The notes below the pieces were generated by a model that was not told the origin of the DNA, did not search any database, and saw only the letters and a list, made by a program, of their open reading frames with translations. Below, in pieces: positions 7,067 through 15,219 of a DNA stretch of 34,435 bases (positions are counted from its first letter, which is position 1; each line of letters begins with the position of its first letter). The position numbers and the translations under genes are program-made. The DNA comes from an uncultured Oscillospiraceae bacterium (GTDB lineage Bacteria; Bacillota; Clostridia; Oscillospirales; Oscillospiraceae), in assembly GCA_944387145.1 (NCBI GenBank), contig CALXDU010000015.1, positions 1 through 34,435 on the forward strand, given 5' to 3'.

Positions 7067-8995
7067 ATGTCTGAGGAAACGAAAGTAACACAGGAATACG
7101 GCGGGGAACAAATTCAGGTTCTGGAAGGATTGGAGGCGGTCCGGAAACGTCCGGGCATGTATATCGGCTCCACTTCCAGCAGCGGCCTGCACCACCTGGT
7201 CTATGAGATCGTGGACAACGCCATTGACGAAGCGCTGGCCGGATACTGTAAACATATTACCGTCACCATCAACCCCGGCGATTCCATCACCGTCACCGAC
7301 GACGGCCGTGGTATCCCCGTGGATATCCAGCCCCAGACCGGACGGCCTGCACTGGAAGTGGTGTACACCGTTTTGCACGCCGGCGGCAAATTCGGCGGCG
7401 GCGGCTACAAGGTCTCCGGCGGCCTCCACGGCGTGGGCGCTTCCGTTGTCAACGCCCTGAGCCAGTGGCTGAAAGTCCGGGTGCACAAGAACGGCAGTAT
7501 CTACGAAATGAAATTTGCCCGGGGCCACATCACCCAGGAAATGACCATCGTGGGCAAAACCGACAAAACCGGTACGGAAGTCACCTTCCAGCCCGACCCG
7601 GAGATGTTCGATACCCTGGTTTACGATTACGAAACCCTCCACGAGCGGATGCGGGAAGAGGCATTCCTGAATGCGGGATTGTCCATCACCATCACCGACA
7701 ACCGCACCGCCGACGATATCTCCGATGTGATGTGCTACGAAGGCGGTATCCGGGAATTTGCCGCCTGGTGCAACCGAAACAAAACCCCTCTCCATGAGGA
7801 TATCATCTACATGAAGGGCACCAAGGGAGATGCCTCCGCAGAAATCGCCCTGCAATACAACGACGGCTACAACGAATTTTTGATGTCCTTTGCCAACGAT
7901 GTCCGCACTCCGGAAGGCGGCATGCACGAAACCGGCTTCAAAACCGCTCTGACCCGGGTGCTCAACGCCTACGGCGTGAAAAACGGCATCATCAAAGGCG
8001 ACGACAAGGTTTCCGGTGAGGACTGCCGGGAGGGCATCACTGCCATCATCTCCGTCAAGCTCACCGACGCCCAGTTTGAAGGCCAGACCAAGGCAAAGCT
8101 TGGCAACGCCTATATCCGTACTTTGGTTGACCAGGTGGTCAACGAACAGCTGTCCATCTACTTTGAGGAGCATCCCCAGACCGCCAAGGCTATCCTGGAC
8201 AAGGCCATGATGGCCAACCGGGCCAGAGAAGCCGCCCGGAAGGCCCGGGAATCCATCCGCCGGAAAACCGGCCTGGAATCCGGCCAGATGCCCGACAAGC
8301 TCCAGGACTGCAACGAGCGAAACCCGGAACTGTGCGAAATTTACATCGTCGAGGGTGACTCCGCAGCCGGCTCCGCCATCCAGGGCCGGGACTCCCGGTT
8401 CCAGGCCATCCTGGCCATGTGGGGTAAAATGCTCAACGTGGAAAAGGCCAGAGCCGACAAGATCTACGGCAATGACAAGCTCTACCCCCTGATCGTGGCC
8501 CTGGGCGGCGGCATTGGGGAAGAATTCGACATCGAAAAGCTGCGCTACCACAAGGTCATCATCATGTCCGATGCGGACGTGGACGGCGCCCATATCCGCA
8601 CCCTGCTTCTGACCTTCTTCTTCCGCTACATGCGGCCCATGATCGAAAACGGCTACGTCTACTCCGCCGTGCCCCCGCTGTACAAGCTGACCCGGGGCAA
8701 GACCGTGAAGGTTGCCTACTCCGACGAGCAGCGGGATCAGGTTTCTGCCCAGCTCCGGGCGGACAACCCCAACGCCAAGGTGGAGATTTCCCGGTTCAAA
8801 GGCTTGGGCGAAATGGACGCCCACGAACTGTGGGAGACCACCATGGACCCGGAAAAGCGAACCTTGCGCCGGATCACCCTGGAAGATGCCCGCCGGGCGG
8901 ACGAAATTTTCACCGTCCTCATGGGCGAGCAGGTGGAACCGAGAAAAGAATGGATCGAACGCAACGCAAAGTATGCGGTCAATATCGATATTTGA
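7067..8995 (+). CDS. gyrB: DNA gyrase subunit B
   Basis: 642-residue ATPase subunit of DNA gyrase, which introduces negative supercoils with GyrA. The GHKL ATPase domain shows EIVDNAIDEA and DDGRGIPVD; the TOPRIM region has EGDSAAGSA (from residue 429) and the metal-binding DADVDGAHI. The C-terminus ends in the usual ERNAKYAVNIDI. In the conserved stretch before GKMLNVEKAR it reads QAILAMWGK where Escherichia coli has QAILPLKGK, putting Trp452 at the Lys447 equivalent. ATG 7067 has AGGAGG upstream. It precedes gyrA by 59 bases. Confidence 0.98.
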   Translation: MSEETKVTQEYGGEQIQVLEGLEAVRKRPGMYIGSTSSSGLHHLVYEIVDNAIDEALAGYCKHITVTINPGDSITVTDDGRGIPVDIQPQTGRPALEVVYTVLHAGGKFGGGGYKVSGGLHGVGASVVNALSQWLKVRVHKNGSIYEMKFARGHITQEMTIVGKTDKTGTEVTFQPDPEMFDTLVYDYETLHERMREEAFLNAGLSITITDNRTADDISDVMCYEGGIREFAAWCNRNKTPLHEDIIYMKGTKGDASAEIALQYNDGYNEFLMSFANDVRTPEGGMHETGFKTALTRVLNAYGVKNGIIKGDDKVSGEDCREGITAIISVKLTDAQFEGQTKAKLGNAYIRTLVDQVVNEQLSIYFEEHPQTAKAILDKAMMANRAREAARKARESIRRKTGLESGQMPDKLQDCNERNPELCEIYIVEGDSAAGSAIQGRDSRFQAILAMWGKMLNVEKARADKIYGNDKLYPLIVALGGGIGEEFDIEKLRYHKVIIMSDADVDGAHIRTLLLTFFFRYMRPMIENGYVYSAVPPLYKLTRGKTVKVAYSDEQRDQVSAQLRADNPNAKVEISRFKGLGEMDAHELWETTMDPEKRTLRRITLEDARRADEIFTVLMGEQVEPRKEWIERNAKYAVNIDI

Positions 8996-9054
8996 TGGGA
9001 AAGGGCATGTTCTGACCTTCCCAATGGGAAAAACACACACTGGAGGTGTCCTTT

Positions 9055-11556
9055 TTGGCACATAACCGCAGCTATCAACCCGAGGATATCCGATTCCCCG
9101 ACCAGGTGATCACCGAGAGCAACCTGGTGGAGGAAATGGAAAAATCCTACATCGAATATGCCATGTCCGTCATCGTCGGCCGTGCCCTGCCTGACGTGCG
9201 GGACGGCCTGAAGCCGGTACACCGCCGGATTCTGTACACCATGTACGAAAGCGGCCTGACCTCGGACAAGCCCTTCAAAAAGTCTGCCACCTGCGTCGGT
9301 GACGTGCTGGGTAAATACCATCCCCATGGCGACAGCTCTGTCTACGACGCCATGGTCCGTCTGGCCCAGAATTTCTCCATGCGCTATCTGCTGGTGGACG
9401 GCCACGGCAACTTCGGCTCCGTGGACGGCGACCCCCCGGCAGCTTACCGTTACACCGAAGCCCGTCTGTCCAAAATGTCCAACGAAATGCTTCGCGACAT
9501 TGACAAGGACACCGTAGACTGGGACCCCAACTTTGACGAAAGCCGGAAAGAACCCCGGGTTCTGCCCAGCCGGTTCCCCAACCTGCTGGTCAACGGCTCT
9601 TCCGGTATCGCCGTGGGCATGGCCACCAATATCCCGCCCCACAATCTGACGGAAGTCATCAACGCCTGCGTGGCAGTGCTGGATGACCCGGAGGCCACAT
9701 TGCCCGATCTGATGGAGCACATCAGCGGCCCGGATTTCCCCACCGGCGGCATCATCATGGGCCGCAGCGGCATCCGGGCAGCCTACGCCACCGGACGGGG
9801 CAAGGTGGTGGTGCGGGCCAAAACCGAGTTTGAAGAATTCGGCAAGGACCGGATGCGGATCATCGTTTCCGAACTGCCCTACCAGGTCAACAAGCGTCAG
9901 CTGATCAAAAACATTGCCGACCAGGTCAAGGACAAGCGCCTGGATGGCATCTCCGACCTCCGGGACGAAACCGACCGCAACGGTATGCGGATGGTCATTG
10001 AACTGAAAAAAGACGCCAACCCCCAGGTTGTGCTGAATAACTTGTTCAAGCAGACCGCCCTGCAGTCTAGCTTCGGCATCATCATGCTGGCTCTGGTGGA
10101 CGATCAGAAGCAGCCGAAGATTCTGTCTTTGCGGCAGATCATCGACGAGTACCTTGCCCATCAGGAGCAGGTGCTGACCCGCCGGACCCAGTATGAACTG
10201 AAAAAAGCCCGGGAGCGTGCCCACCTGTTGGAAGGCCTGCTCATTGCCCAGGATAATATCGACGAGGTCATCCACATCATCCGCACCGCCTACGACGACG
10301 CCAAGCAGCGTCTGATGGACCGGTTTAACCTGGATGATGTCCAGGCCCAGGCCATCCTGGATATGCGCCTGAAAGCCCTCCAGGGCCTGGACCGGGAGAA
10401 GCTGCAGAACGAATACGACGAACTGCTGGAAAAAATCAACTACTATCTGGAGCTGCTGTCCGATGAAAACAAGCTCAAAGGCGTGCTCCGGGAAGAGCTG
10501 ATCGAGATCCGGGACAAGTTCGGCGACCAGCGCAAGACCCTGATTCAGGATGTGGAGGACGAGATCGACATCGAAGATCTCATCGAAGAGGAAACCTGCG
10601 CCTTTACCCTGTCCAACGAAGGCTACATCAAGCGGATGCCCGTGGATACCTACCGGACCCAGAGCCGGGGCGGCCGAGGCGTCAACGCCCAGAACCTGAA
10701 GGAGGAGGATTACGTCAAGTCTTTGACCATTGCCTCCACCCATGACCATATGCTCTTCTTTACCGATATGGGCCGGGTACACCACCGCAAAGGCTACCAG
10801 ATTCCCGAGGCAGGCCGTACCGCCCGTGGTACCGCCATTGTCAACGTGCTGCCTCTGGAGCCCGGCGAGTCCGTCACCGCCATGGTCATTACCCGGGAGT
10901 TCAGCGAGGACGACTACCTGATGATGGTCACCCGGAAGGGTACGGTCAAGCGGGTGCCCTTCCTGTCTCTCAAGACCAACCGTAAGGGCGGCATCCGGGC
11001 CATTACCCTGGATGAGGACGATCATCTGATCAACGTCATCCATACCAGCGGCAGCGACAACATCCTGCTGGCCACCGCCCAGGGCTACGCCATCTGCTTC
11101 AGCGAAACTGACGTCCGGCCCATGGGACGGGACGCTGCCGGTGTCAAGGGCATCACCCTCAGCCCCGGAGACTTCGTTGTTGGCGCAGAAAAGGCGGAAG
11201 AGGGTAAGACCCTGCTCACCGTAACGGAAAAGGGCTACGGCAAGCGTACGGAGCTGACGGAATATCTGCGCACCGGCCCCAACGGGGAAAAGTGTGCCCA
11301 GAGCCGGGGCGGCAAGGGTCTGAAGAACTACAACATCACCGCCAAAACCGGCAACGTGGCCGGCTGCCGGGTAGTGGGAGAACATGACGACGTGATGCTG
11401 ATTGAAAACGGCGGCGTCATCATCCGGATTCCCGCCTCCTCCATCAACGTCTACAAGCGGGACGTTCAGGGCGTGATTGTCATGCGGATTGAAGAAGGCA
11501 ATCAGGTGGTATCCCTGGAGCGGGTGGAGAACATGGAAGAGGAAGCCCAGCAGTGA
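9055..11556 (+). CDS. gyrA: DNA gyrase subunit A
   Basis: 833-residue breakage-reunion subunit. The catalytic tyrosine is in [10 protein letters not shown] (about Tyr133). The quinolone-resistance region reads [17 protein letters not shown], keeping Ser and Asp at the Ser83 and Asp87 equivalents, that is, a wild-type-like pattern. The C-terminal beta-pinwheel has a GyrA-box-like QSRGGRG in the first blade and a second QSRGGKG near the end. I chose TTG 9055, with TGGAGG eight bases upstream; GTG 9046 overlaps that ribosome binding site and is unlikely. The stop overlaps the rnhA start by four bases. Confidence 0.97.
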   Translation: MAHNRSYQPEDIRFPDQVITESNLVEEMEKSYIEYAMSVIVGRALPDVRDGLKPVHRRILYTMYESGLTSDKPFKKSATCVGDVLGKYHPHGDSSVYDAMVRLAQNFSMRYLLVDGHGNFGSVDGDPPAAYRYTEARLSKMSNEMLRDIDKDTVDWDPNFDESRKEPRVLPSRFPNLLVNGSSGIAVGMATNIPPHNLTEVINACVAVLDDPEATLPDLMEHISGPDFPTGGIIMGRSGIRAAYATGRGKVVVRAKTEFEEFGKDRMRIIVSELPYQVNKRQLIKNIADQVKDKRLDGISDLRDETDRNGMRMVIELKKDANPQVVLNNLFKQTALQSSFGIIMLALVDDQKQPKILSLRQIIDEYLAHQEQVLTRRTQYELKKARERAHLLEGLLIAQDNIDEVIHIIRTAYDDAKQRLMDRFNLDDVQAQAILDMRLKALQGLDREKLQNEYDELLEKINYYLELLSDENKLKGVLREELIEIRDKFGDQRKTLIQDVEDEIDIEDLIEEETCAFTLSNEGYIKRMPVDTYRTQSRGGRGVNAQNLKEEDYVKSLTIASTHDHMLFFTDMGRVHHRKGYQIPEAGRTARGTAIVNVLPLEPGESVTAMVITREFSEDDYLMMVTRKGTVKRVPFLSLKTNRKGGIRAITLDEDDHLINVIHTSGSDNILLATAQGYAICFSETDVRPMGRDAAGVKGITLSPGDFVVGAEKAEEGKTLLTVTEKGYGKRTELTEYLRTGPNGEKCAQSRGGKGLKNYNITAKTGNVAGCRVVGEHDDVMLIENGGVIIRIPASSINVYKRDVQGVIVMRIEEGNQVVSLERVENMEEEAQQ

Positions 11557-11993
11557 AAACCATAACCCTGTACACCGACGGCGCCTGCTCCGGCAACCCC
11601 GGCCCGGGAGGCTGGGGGGCCATTTTGGAGTGGGAAGGCCATGAAAAGGAACTTTCCGGCGGCGAGGACAGCACCACCAACAACCGGATGGAGCTGACCG
11701 CCGTGATCCGGGGGCTGGAAGCCCTGAAAGAGCCCTGCATCGTGGAGCTGTACTCCGACAGCAAGTATGTCATTGACGCCCTGGAAAAGGGCTGGGCCTG
11801 GGGCTGGAAAAAGCGGGGCTGGGTCAAATCCGACAAAAAACCTGCCCTGAACCCGGACCTGTGGCAGCGGCTGCTGGAACTGACCCAGGTGCATACCTTG
11901 CACTACCACTGGGTCAAGGGCCACGCCGACAACCCGAAGAACAACCGCTGCGACGAGCTGGCGGTGCAGCAGTGGAAACTGCGCAAGAGGTGA
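11553..11993 (+). CDS. rnhA: Ribonuclease HI
   Basis: 146-residue RNase HI that cleaves the RNA strand of RNA:DNA hybrids, removing primers and R-loops. The four catalytic acidic residues are visible: Asp9 in [12 protein letters not shown], Glu47 in NNRMELTA, Asp69 in YSDSKYV and Asp134 in NNRCDELA, with the loop His124 in VKGHADNP. It starts with GTG overlapping the gyrA stop (GTGA), suggesting translational coupling with gyrA. Confidence 0.95.
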   Translation: MKTITLYTDGACSGNPGPGGWGAILEWEGHEKELSGGEDSTTNNRMELTAVIRGLEALKEPCIVELYSDSKYVIDALEKGWAWGWKKRGWVKSDKKPALNPDLWQRLLELTQVHTLHYHWVKGHADNPKNNRCDELAVQQWKLRKR

Positions 11994-11997
11994 GAGT

Positions 11998-12240
11998 ATG
12001 TATCTATCCATTGGCAACGACATGGCGGTGCGGGAAAAGTGCATCGTGGGTATTTTTGACCTGGACAACACCTCCACCTCCAAGCGCACCCGGGAATACC
12101 TGAGCAAAAGCGAGGAAGCAGGAGAAGTGGTTCCCTGTGACGATCTGCCCAAGTCCTTTGTGGTGACGTCAGAATACGGCTTCCACCGGGTTTATCTCAC
12201 GGCCCTCAACGCCGCAACCTTGGAAAAACGACTGAAATAA
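11998..12240 (+). CDS. remB: DUF370/RemB-type regulatory protein
   Basis: 80-residue protein matching the extracellular matrix regulatory family (B. subtilis YaaB/RemB): MYLSIGNDMAVREKCIVGIFDLDN, then KSFVVTSEYGFHRVYLTALN near the C-terminus. In B. subtilis the homologue lies between recF and gyrB; here it ends the block, four bases after rnhA. RemA, a relative, is a DNA-binding matrix-gene regulator; RemB function is less defined. The gene is followed directly by a strong terminator, so it is the last cistron. Confidence 0.85.
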   Translation: MYLSIGNDMAVREKCIVGIFDLDNTSTSKRTREYLSKSEEAGEVVPCDDLPKSFVVTSEYGFHRVYLTALNAATLEKRLK

Positions 12241-12242
12241 GC

Positions 12243-12280
12243 AGTAACCCCAGGCAATTTGCCTGGGGTTACTTTTGTTT
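12243..12280. terminator. Strong terminator after replication block
   Basis: AGTAACCCCAGGCAA (12243-12257) pairs with TTGCCTGGGGTTACT (12259-12273), followed on the plus strand by TTTGTTT. It closes the dnaN-remB transcript. The minus-strand cysteine-rich gene ends inside the right arm, so the hairpin probably serves both directions. Confidence 0.85.
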
Positions 12281-12475
12281 ATTAGGACAATCTTGGTCGG
12301 AACAAACAGAACATGCAGATTCAATGGAATTTACATAACAACAAATATAATAATCACATTCGTCACAGCAACATTCAATAGGAAGTCCAAAAACATCTTT
12401 TTGCATACCATTTCCCGGGCAGTATATACCTTGATTCCCAGGAATCAGCTCAATTCCCGAAATATCTAAAATCAT
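12269..12475 (-). CDS. Small cysteine-rich protein (10 Cys)
   Basis: 68-residue protein with ten cysteines and no signal peptide. The order is a CPGNG segment (residues 19-23), a dense ECCCDECDYYICC block in the middle, and a C-terminal CSVCSDQDCPN. Multiple CxxC and CC pairs suggest metal or Fe-S binding, or post-translational processing, but I cannot name a family with confidence. The ATG at 12475 has a strong AGGAGGGTG site five bases upstream and a near-consensus promoter, so it is very probably real. It diverges from an Xre-type regulator, and both share a palindromic upstream region. Base composition is lower in GC than the flanking genes, consistent with accessory origin. Confidence 0.75.
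   Translation of the reverse strand: MILDISGIELIPGNQGIYCPGNGMQKDVFGLPIECCCDECDYYICCYVNSIESACSVCSDQDCPNKQK
12326..12345. repeat. 20-bp direct repeat, left copy
   Basis: GGAATTTACATAACAACAAA occurs here and again, exactly, at 13136-13155, 810 bases apart. This copy lies inside the cysteine-rich gene (encoding CCYVNS on the minus strand). An exact 20-mer repeat in a window of this size is unlikely by chance. Confidence 0.8.
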
Positions 12476-12497
12476 GTTTTCACCCTCCTATGTATCT

Positions 12498-12515
12498 TTA
12501 CATTATATAATGTAA
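12498..12515. promoter_or_regulatory. 18-bp palindrome, probable operator
   Basis: TTACATTATATAATGTAA is a perfect palindrome in the 93-108 base gap between the divergent cysteine-rich and Xre-type genes. It covers the minus-strand -10 box. Its symmetry and position fit an autoregulatory operator for the adjacent helix-turn-helix protein; that link is inferred. Confidence 0.6.
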
Positions 12516-12530
12516 TAATCTATATGTAAA
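12502..12530 (-). promoter_or_regulatory. Promoter of cysteine-rich gene
   Basis: Minus-strand -35 TTTACA (12530-12525), 17-base spacer, perfect -10 TATAAT (12507-12502). It lies about 27 bases upstream of the ATG at 12475 and overlaps the palindrome. A plus-strand TTTACA at 12497-12502 may serve the Xre gene, but its -10 is less clear. Confidence 0.75.
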
Positions 12531-12583
12531 GAGGAAAACTGGGATATGATCTCATTAAAACATGAGAGATGGGAAGATATCTT

Positions 12584-12790
12584 ATGATTCAACTGGATGT
12601 TTTACGGTTGCTGCAGGAGCAGGGAAAGAGCAAATACTGGCTGTACAAGCAGTTGGGGATGAGCTATCAGAATTTCAGCAAAATGGTCAACAACGAGACA
12701 AAATCCATCCGCTATGAAAACATTGAAGCCATGTGCCAGTTATTGAATTGCACCCCCAATGATCTGTTCCGGTTCACAGAAGAAATGTAA
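12584..12790 (+). CDS. Xre/Cro-CI family helix-turn-helix regulator
   Basis: 68-residue single-domain DNA-binding protein. The helix-turn-helix spans KSKYWLYKQLGMSYQNFSKM, followed by ETKSIRYENIEAMCQLLNCTPNDLF, a typical Cro/CI-type five-helix domain. It probably binds as a dimer, with the palindrome at 12498-12515 as the obvious candidate site. I chose ATG 12584, where family similarity begins and GGGAAG lies upstream; ATG 12569 would add five residues. It diverges from the cysteine-rich gene and is followed directly by its own terminator. Confidence 0.85.
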   Translation: MIQLDVLRLLQEQGKSKYWLYKQLGMSYQNFSKMVNNETKSIRYENIEAMCQLLNCTPNDLFRFTEEM

Positions 12791-12821
12791 AACGCCGCCG
12801 AAAGAATCGGCGGCGTTTTTG
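12789..12821 (+). terminator. Terminator of Xre-type gene
   Basis: The stop codon is followed by AACGCCGCCGA (12791-12801), loop AAGAA, TCGGCGGCGTT (12807-12817), then a T-run. A clear rho-independent terminator. Confidence 0.92.
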
Positions 12822-12849
12822 TCTAAAAACCAAGTAGGAACAACCATCC

Positions 12850-13044
12850 TGTGGAAAAACGGAAGTTAGCAGTTTTCACCAGATTTGTCTGGGAAAAGAC
12901 TGGAAGTTACTGGAAAATGTATGTGCGAAATGTACAAATGACCGCCATTTCCGGGCACTATAAGTTAACATAACGCATTTACTCCACAAGGGGCATTTCG
13001 GTTATTCACAGGAGTTTTCCACAATCTCCACAGGTTTTTCCACA
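12850..13044. other. Second DnaA-box cluster
   Basis: Within 12822-13160, which contains no convincing gene, I find TGTGGAAAA (12850-12858, reverse), TTATTCACA (13002-13010), and TTTTCCACA (13015-13023 and 13036-13044). A weaker ATCTCCACA sits at 13024-13032. The last four are packed in 43 bases in one orientation, close to the arrangement at oriC. It could be an origin module, a DnaA titration or regulatory locus, or a remnant origin. Confidence 0.65.
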
Positions 13045-13045
13045 G

Positions 13046-13055
13046 CTGTCGACAG
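13046..13055. promoter_or_regulatory. CTGTCGACAG palindrome
   Basis: Perfect 10-bp palindrome abutting the last DnaA box. Each half contains TGTCGA, close to a Spo0A box (TGTCGAA). Full TGTCGAA is found at 13091-13097 and its complement TTCGACA at 13111-13117. Confidence 0.4.
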
Positions 13056-13095
13056 AAAAACCCTTGGAAATTCCTGGGTTCTGACCTGCCTGTCG

Positions 13096-13132
13096 AAAAA
13101 ACTCCACAGCTTCGACAAAAGCTGTGGAGTTT
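13096..13132 (-). terminator. Terminator of thioesterase operon
   Basis: AAACTCCACAGCTT (13099-13112) and AAGCTGTGGAGTTT (13119-13132) form a perfect 14-bp stem with a six-base loop. On the minus strand it is followed by a T-run (13101-13096), 28 bases after the thioesterase stop. The stem contains TCCACA, and the loop region a TTCGACA Spo0A-box-like site. Confidence 0.8.
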
Positions 13133-13135
13133 CGC

Positions 13136-13155
13136 GGAATTTACATAACAACAAA
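13136..13155. repeat. 20-bp direct repeat, right copy
   Basis: Exact second copy of the repeat at 12326-12345, same orientation, five bases from the thioesterase stop codon region. The two copies enclose the start of the cysteine-rich gene, the Xre gene and the DnaA-box cluster. Confidence 0.8.
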
Positions 13156-13160
13156 AATCG

Positions 13161-13898
13161 TCAGTCAAACAAAACCCGGGCGGAGAAGATACGCTCGTCT
13201 TTGTCCTCAGCATTTTTCCGGTGGGCGTCCACCTGGAGTGCGCCGCCCTCTACAAAATCCCATTGCAGATTCAGGTTCTGACCCTCACGGGCCTCACTTA
13301 AATAGCAGACGGTGCATTCTTTCATGGTGTGCTCTGCGTGGAAGGGACTGGGCAGCAGATCGTCAATCCAGTCTAAGTAGCGGGTGTTGTTCATGTGGCC
13401 GTTCCGGTCCAGATCGGTGAAGCATACCGGCCGCTGACGGTGGCTGCCCAGAGGCTTTGCCATCAGGCCCGTGGGGCTGGCCAGCTCGTTGCCCCGAAGG
13501 GTGCCCACCACGCTGATGCCGCTCTTTCCGGGCAGAATCATGTTCCGGGTGTCCAGATTCATCAGAACCCATAAGCTGATGGAGCGGAAGCACTCCCGGC
13601 CCTGGCTGTCGTAGGCCACCATGCTCCGGGGATAAGCCACCCGGGTGGTGGGCATGGGCCAGGTTTCGATGTGCAGGGTTTCGCCCACCATGGGCATCCG
13701 GCTGACCTGCACCCGGTGCCGGGTCACGGCCCAGAACAGCCGCTGACGGGCCAGAGTTTCATAGTCCAGTGCCAGCTCCAGACAGTGCTGTCCGGCTACC
13801 TCCTGGGCAAAGTACAAAATGGTGGAGCTCTTCAGCCGGCCGTAGCGGTCCACATAGGCATCGGTGATTTCAAAATCCTGTTGATAAATTGGTTCCAT
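13161..13898 (-). CDS. Acyl-ACP thioesterase
   Basis: 245-residue double hot-dog thioesterase of the FatA/FatB-like bacterial family, which releases free fatty acids from acyl-ACP in the cytoplasm. The N-terminal half shows FEITDAYVDRYGRLKSSTIL and WAVTRHRVQV. The second half carries DLDRNGHMNNTRYLDW, with the Asn/His catalytic pattern of the family. Length is typical (about 240-250). ATG 13898 has GAGG eight bases upstream. It lies 36 bases after htrA and is probably the last gene of the regulator-kinase-protease operon; the terminator follows. Chain-length preference cannot be predicted. Confidence 0.88.
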   Translation of the reverse strand: MEPIYQQDFEITDAYVDRYGRLKSSTILYFAQEVAGQHCLELALDYETLARQRLFWAVTRHRVQVSRMPMVGETLHIETWPMPTTRVAYPRSMVAYDSQGRECFRSISLWVLMNLDTRNMILPGKSGISVVGTLRGNELASPTGLMAKPLGSHRQRPVCFTDLDRNGHMNNTRYLDWIDDLLPSPFHAEHTMKECTVCYLSEAREGQNLNLQWDFVEGGALQVDAHRKNAEDKDERIFSARVLFD

Positions 13899-13934
13899 AC
13901 TCTAACCTCGATTGTTTCGCAAAAAATTGCGTTT

Positions 13935-15185
13935 CTATCCTCTGTCCTCTTCCAGGGTCAGTTCCAGCAGATACTGCTGCCCGCCCCGGTAGATGGCAAC
14001 CTGTACCGTCTGGCCCACTTCGCAGCTGAAGATGGTGGATTTCAGATCGTCCATGCTGGTAACAGGGGTGTCGTTGATGCTCAGAAGCAGGTCTCCTTCC
14101 TCCACGCCTTTTTCGTAGGCTTCACTGGACTGGGAAACCTGAGTGATATAGAGTCCTGCAGGCATCCGGTAATAGTGCTGATAAAAACTGGACAGTCCTT
14201 CACCGCTGATGCCTAAGGTAGGACGACCGGAGACGTAGCCCTGGGAGATCAGCTGATCGACGATGGTTTTTACCGTGGTGCTGGGAATGGCGAAGCCCAG
14301 ACCCTCCACACCGGCCTTGTCGGTAAAGGCGCCGATTTTCATGGTGTTGATGCCGATGACCTGACCGTAGCAGTTAATCAGGGGGCCGCCGGAGTTGCCG
14401 GAGTTCAGAGCAGCATTGGTCTGCAGCAAGGTCATGGTCCGTCCGTCCATATCCACATCCCGGTCAATGCCGGAGATAATGCCGTCGGTATAGGTGCCCC
14501 GGAATTCCACGCCCAGAGGATCGCCGATGGCCACCACGGTATCCCCAACCCGCAGGCTGGAGGAATCTCCAAACTGGGCGGGGGTCAGGCCGGAGGCGGA
14601 AATTTTCAGCACCGCCAGGTCAGAAAGCTCATCGGTGCCGATGACCTGGGCCTGGAAGATATCCTGATCCGTCAGCTGTACGGAAATGGCAGCGGCATTT
14701 TCCACCACATGGGCATTGGTGACAATGTAGCCGTCCTCCGTCAGCACAACACCGGTACCGGTGGAATTGCCCCCGGTGAGAATGGCGTTGATGGATACCA
14801 CGCTTTTGATGTTGCGCTCATAGATTTCCTGCAGAGAAAGTCCGCCTTCCGTGGGGATATTTTCCACACTGGCAGGGGAGCTTTGCAGATTGATGGTGGC
14901 AGCCTGACGGGAAGGGGAGACCTTGGGCTGGGTTTCCGCAGCTGCCGTTTCCTGGGGTTGGGTTTCCACATCCCGGAAGGAAATGGCCAGTTCTGCCGGG
15001 TCCTGATTTTGCAGCTGCTGAAACAGCCGGACATTCAGAATACCCAATACGGTAATGATACCGCACAGAAAGATAATGAGGATCAGCATCATGGCCAGCA
15101 GCCCGCTGTGGTGCTTGGGCGGCTCCGTCCGACCGGTGCCGTAGATACTGTCATCCCAGTCTGTGTGATTGTAGCGTTGTTCCAT
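13935..15185 (-). CDS. HtrA-family membrane-anchored serine protease
   Basis: 416-residue trypsin-like protease with one N-terminal membrane helix (about residues 28-50) and a short cytoplasmic N-terminus, placing the protease outside the membrane. A low-complexity Gln/Pro/Thr linker (about 70-115) follows. The catalytic triad is visible: His159 in VTNAHVV, Asp189 in ELSDLAVL and Ser265 in NSGNSGGPL. A PDZ domain covers about 325-412. HtrA/DegP proteases degrade misfolded envelope proteins. ATG 15185 has TGGGAGG upstream. It lies 34 bases downstream of the histidine kinase, an order reminiscent of envelope-stress systems such as walRK-htrC or cssRS-htrA. Confidence 0.93.
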   Translation of the reverse strand: MEQRYNHTDWDDSIYGTGRTEPPKHHSGLLAMMLILIIFLCGIITVLGILNVRLFQQLQNQDPAELAISFRDVETQPQETAAAETQPKVSPSRQAATINLQSSPASVENIPTEGGLSLQEIYERNIKSVVSINAILTGGNSTGTGVVLTEDGYIVTNAHVVENAAAISVQLTDQDIFQAQVIGTDELSDLAVLKISASGLTPAQFGDSSSLRVGDTVVAIGDPLGVEFRGTYTDGIISGIDRDVDMDGRTMTLLQTNAALNSGNSGGPLINCYGQVIGINTMKIGAFTDKAGVEGLGFAIPSTTVKTIVDQLISQGYVSGRPTLGISGEGLSSFYQHYYRMPAGLYITQVSQSSEAYEKGVEEGDLLLSINDTPVTSMDDLKSTIFSCEVGQTVQVAIYRGGQQYLLELTLEEDRG

Positions 15186-15219
15186 AGAGATAACCTCCCA
15201 ATCCGGGGATCAAACATGC

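Noticed and set aside
6674..9061. 795-codon open frame on the minus strand
   Set aside because: Antisense to recF and gyrB, low-complexity His/Gly/Asp-rich translation typical of a shadow frame.
8737..11385. 882-codon open frame on the minus strand
   Set aside because: It is antisense to gyrB/gyrA, has no family similarity or credible start, and reflects the GC-rich third positions of gyrA.
12965..13213. 82-codon minus-strand frame containing CCYVNS
   Set aside because: It starts inside the thioesterase gene and runs through the terminator and DnaA boxes with no ribosome binding site; the CCYVNS match comes from the 20-bp repeat.
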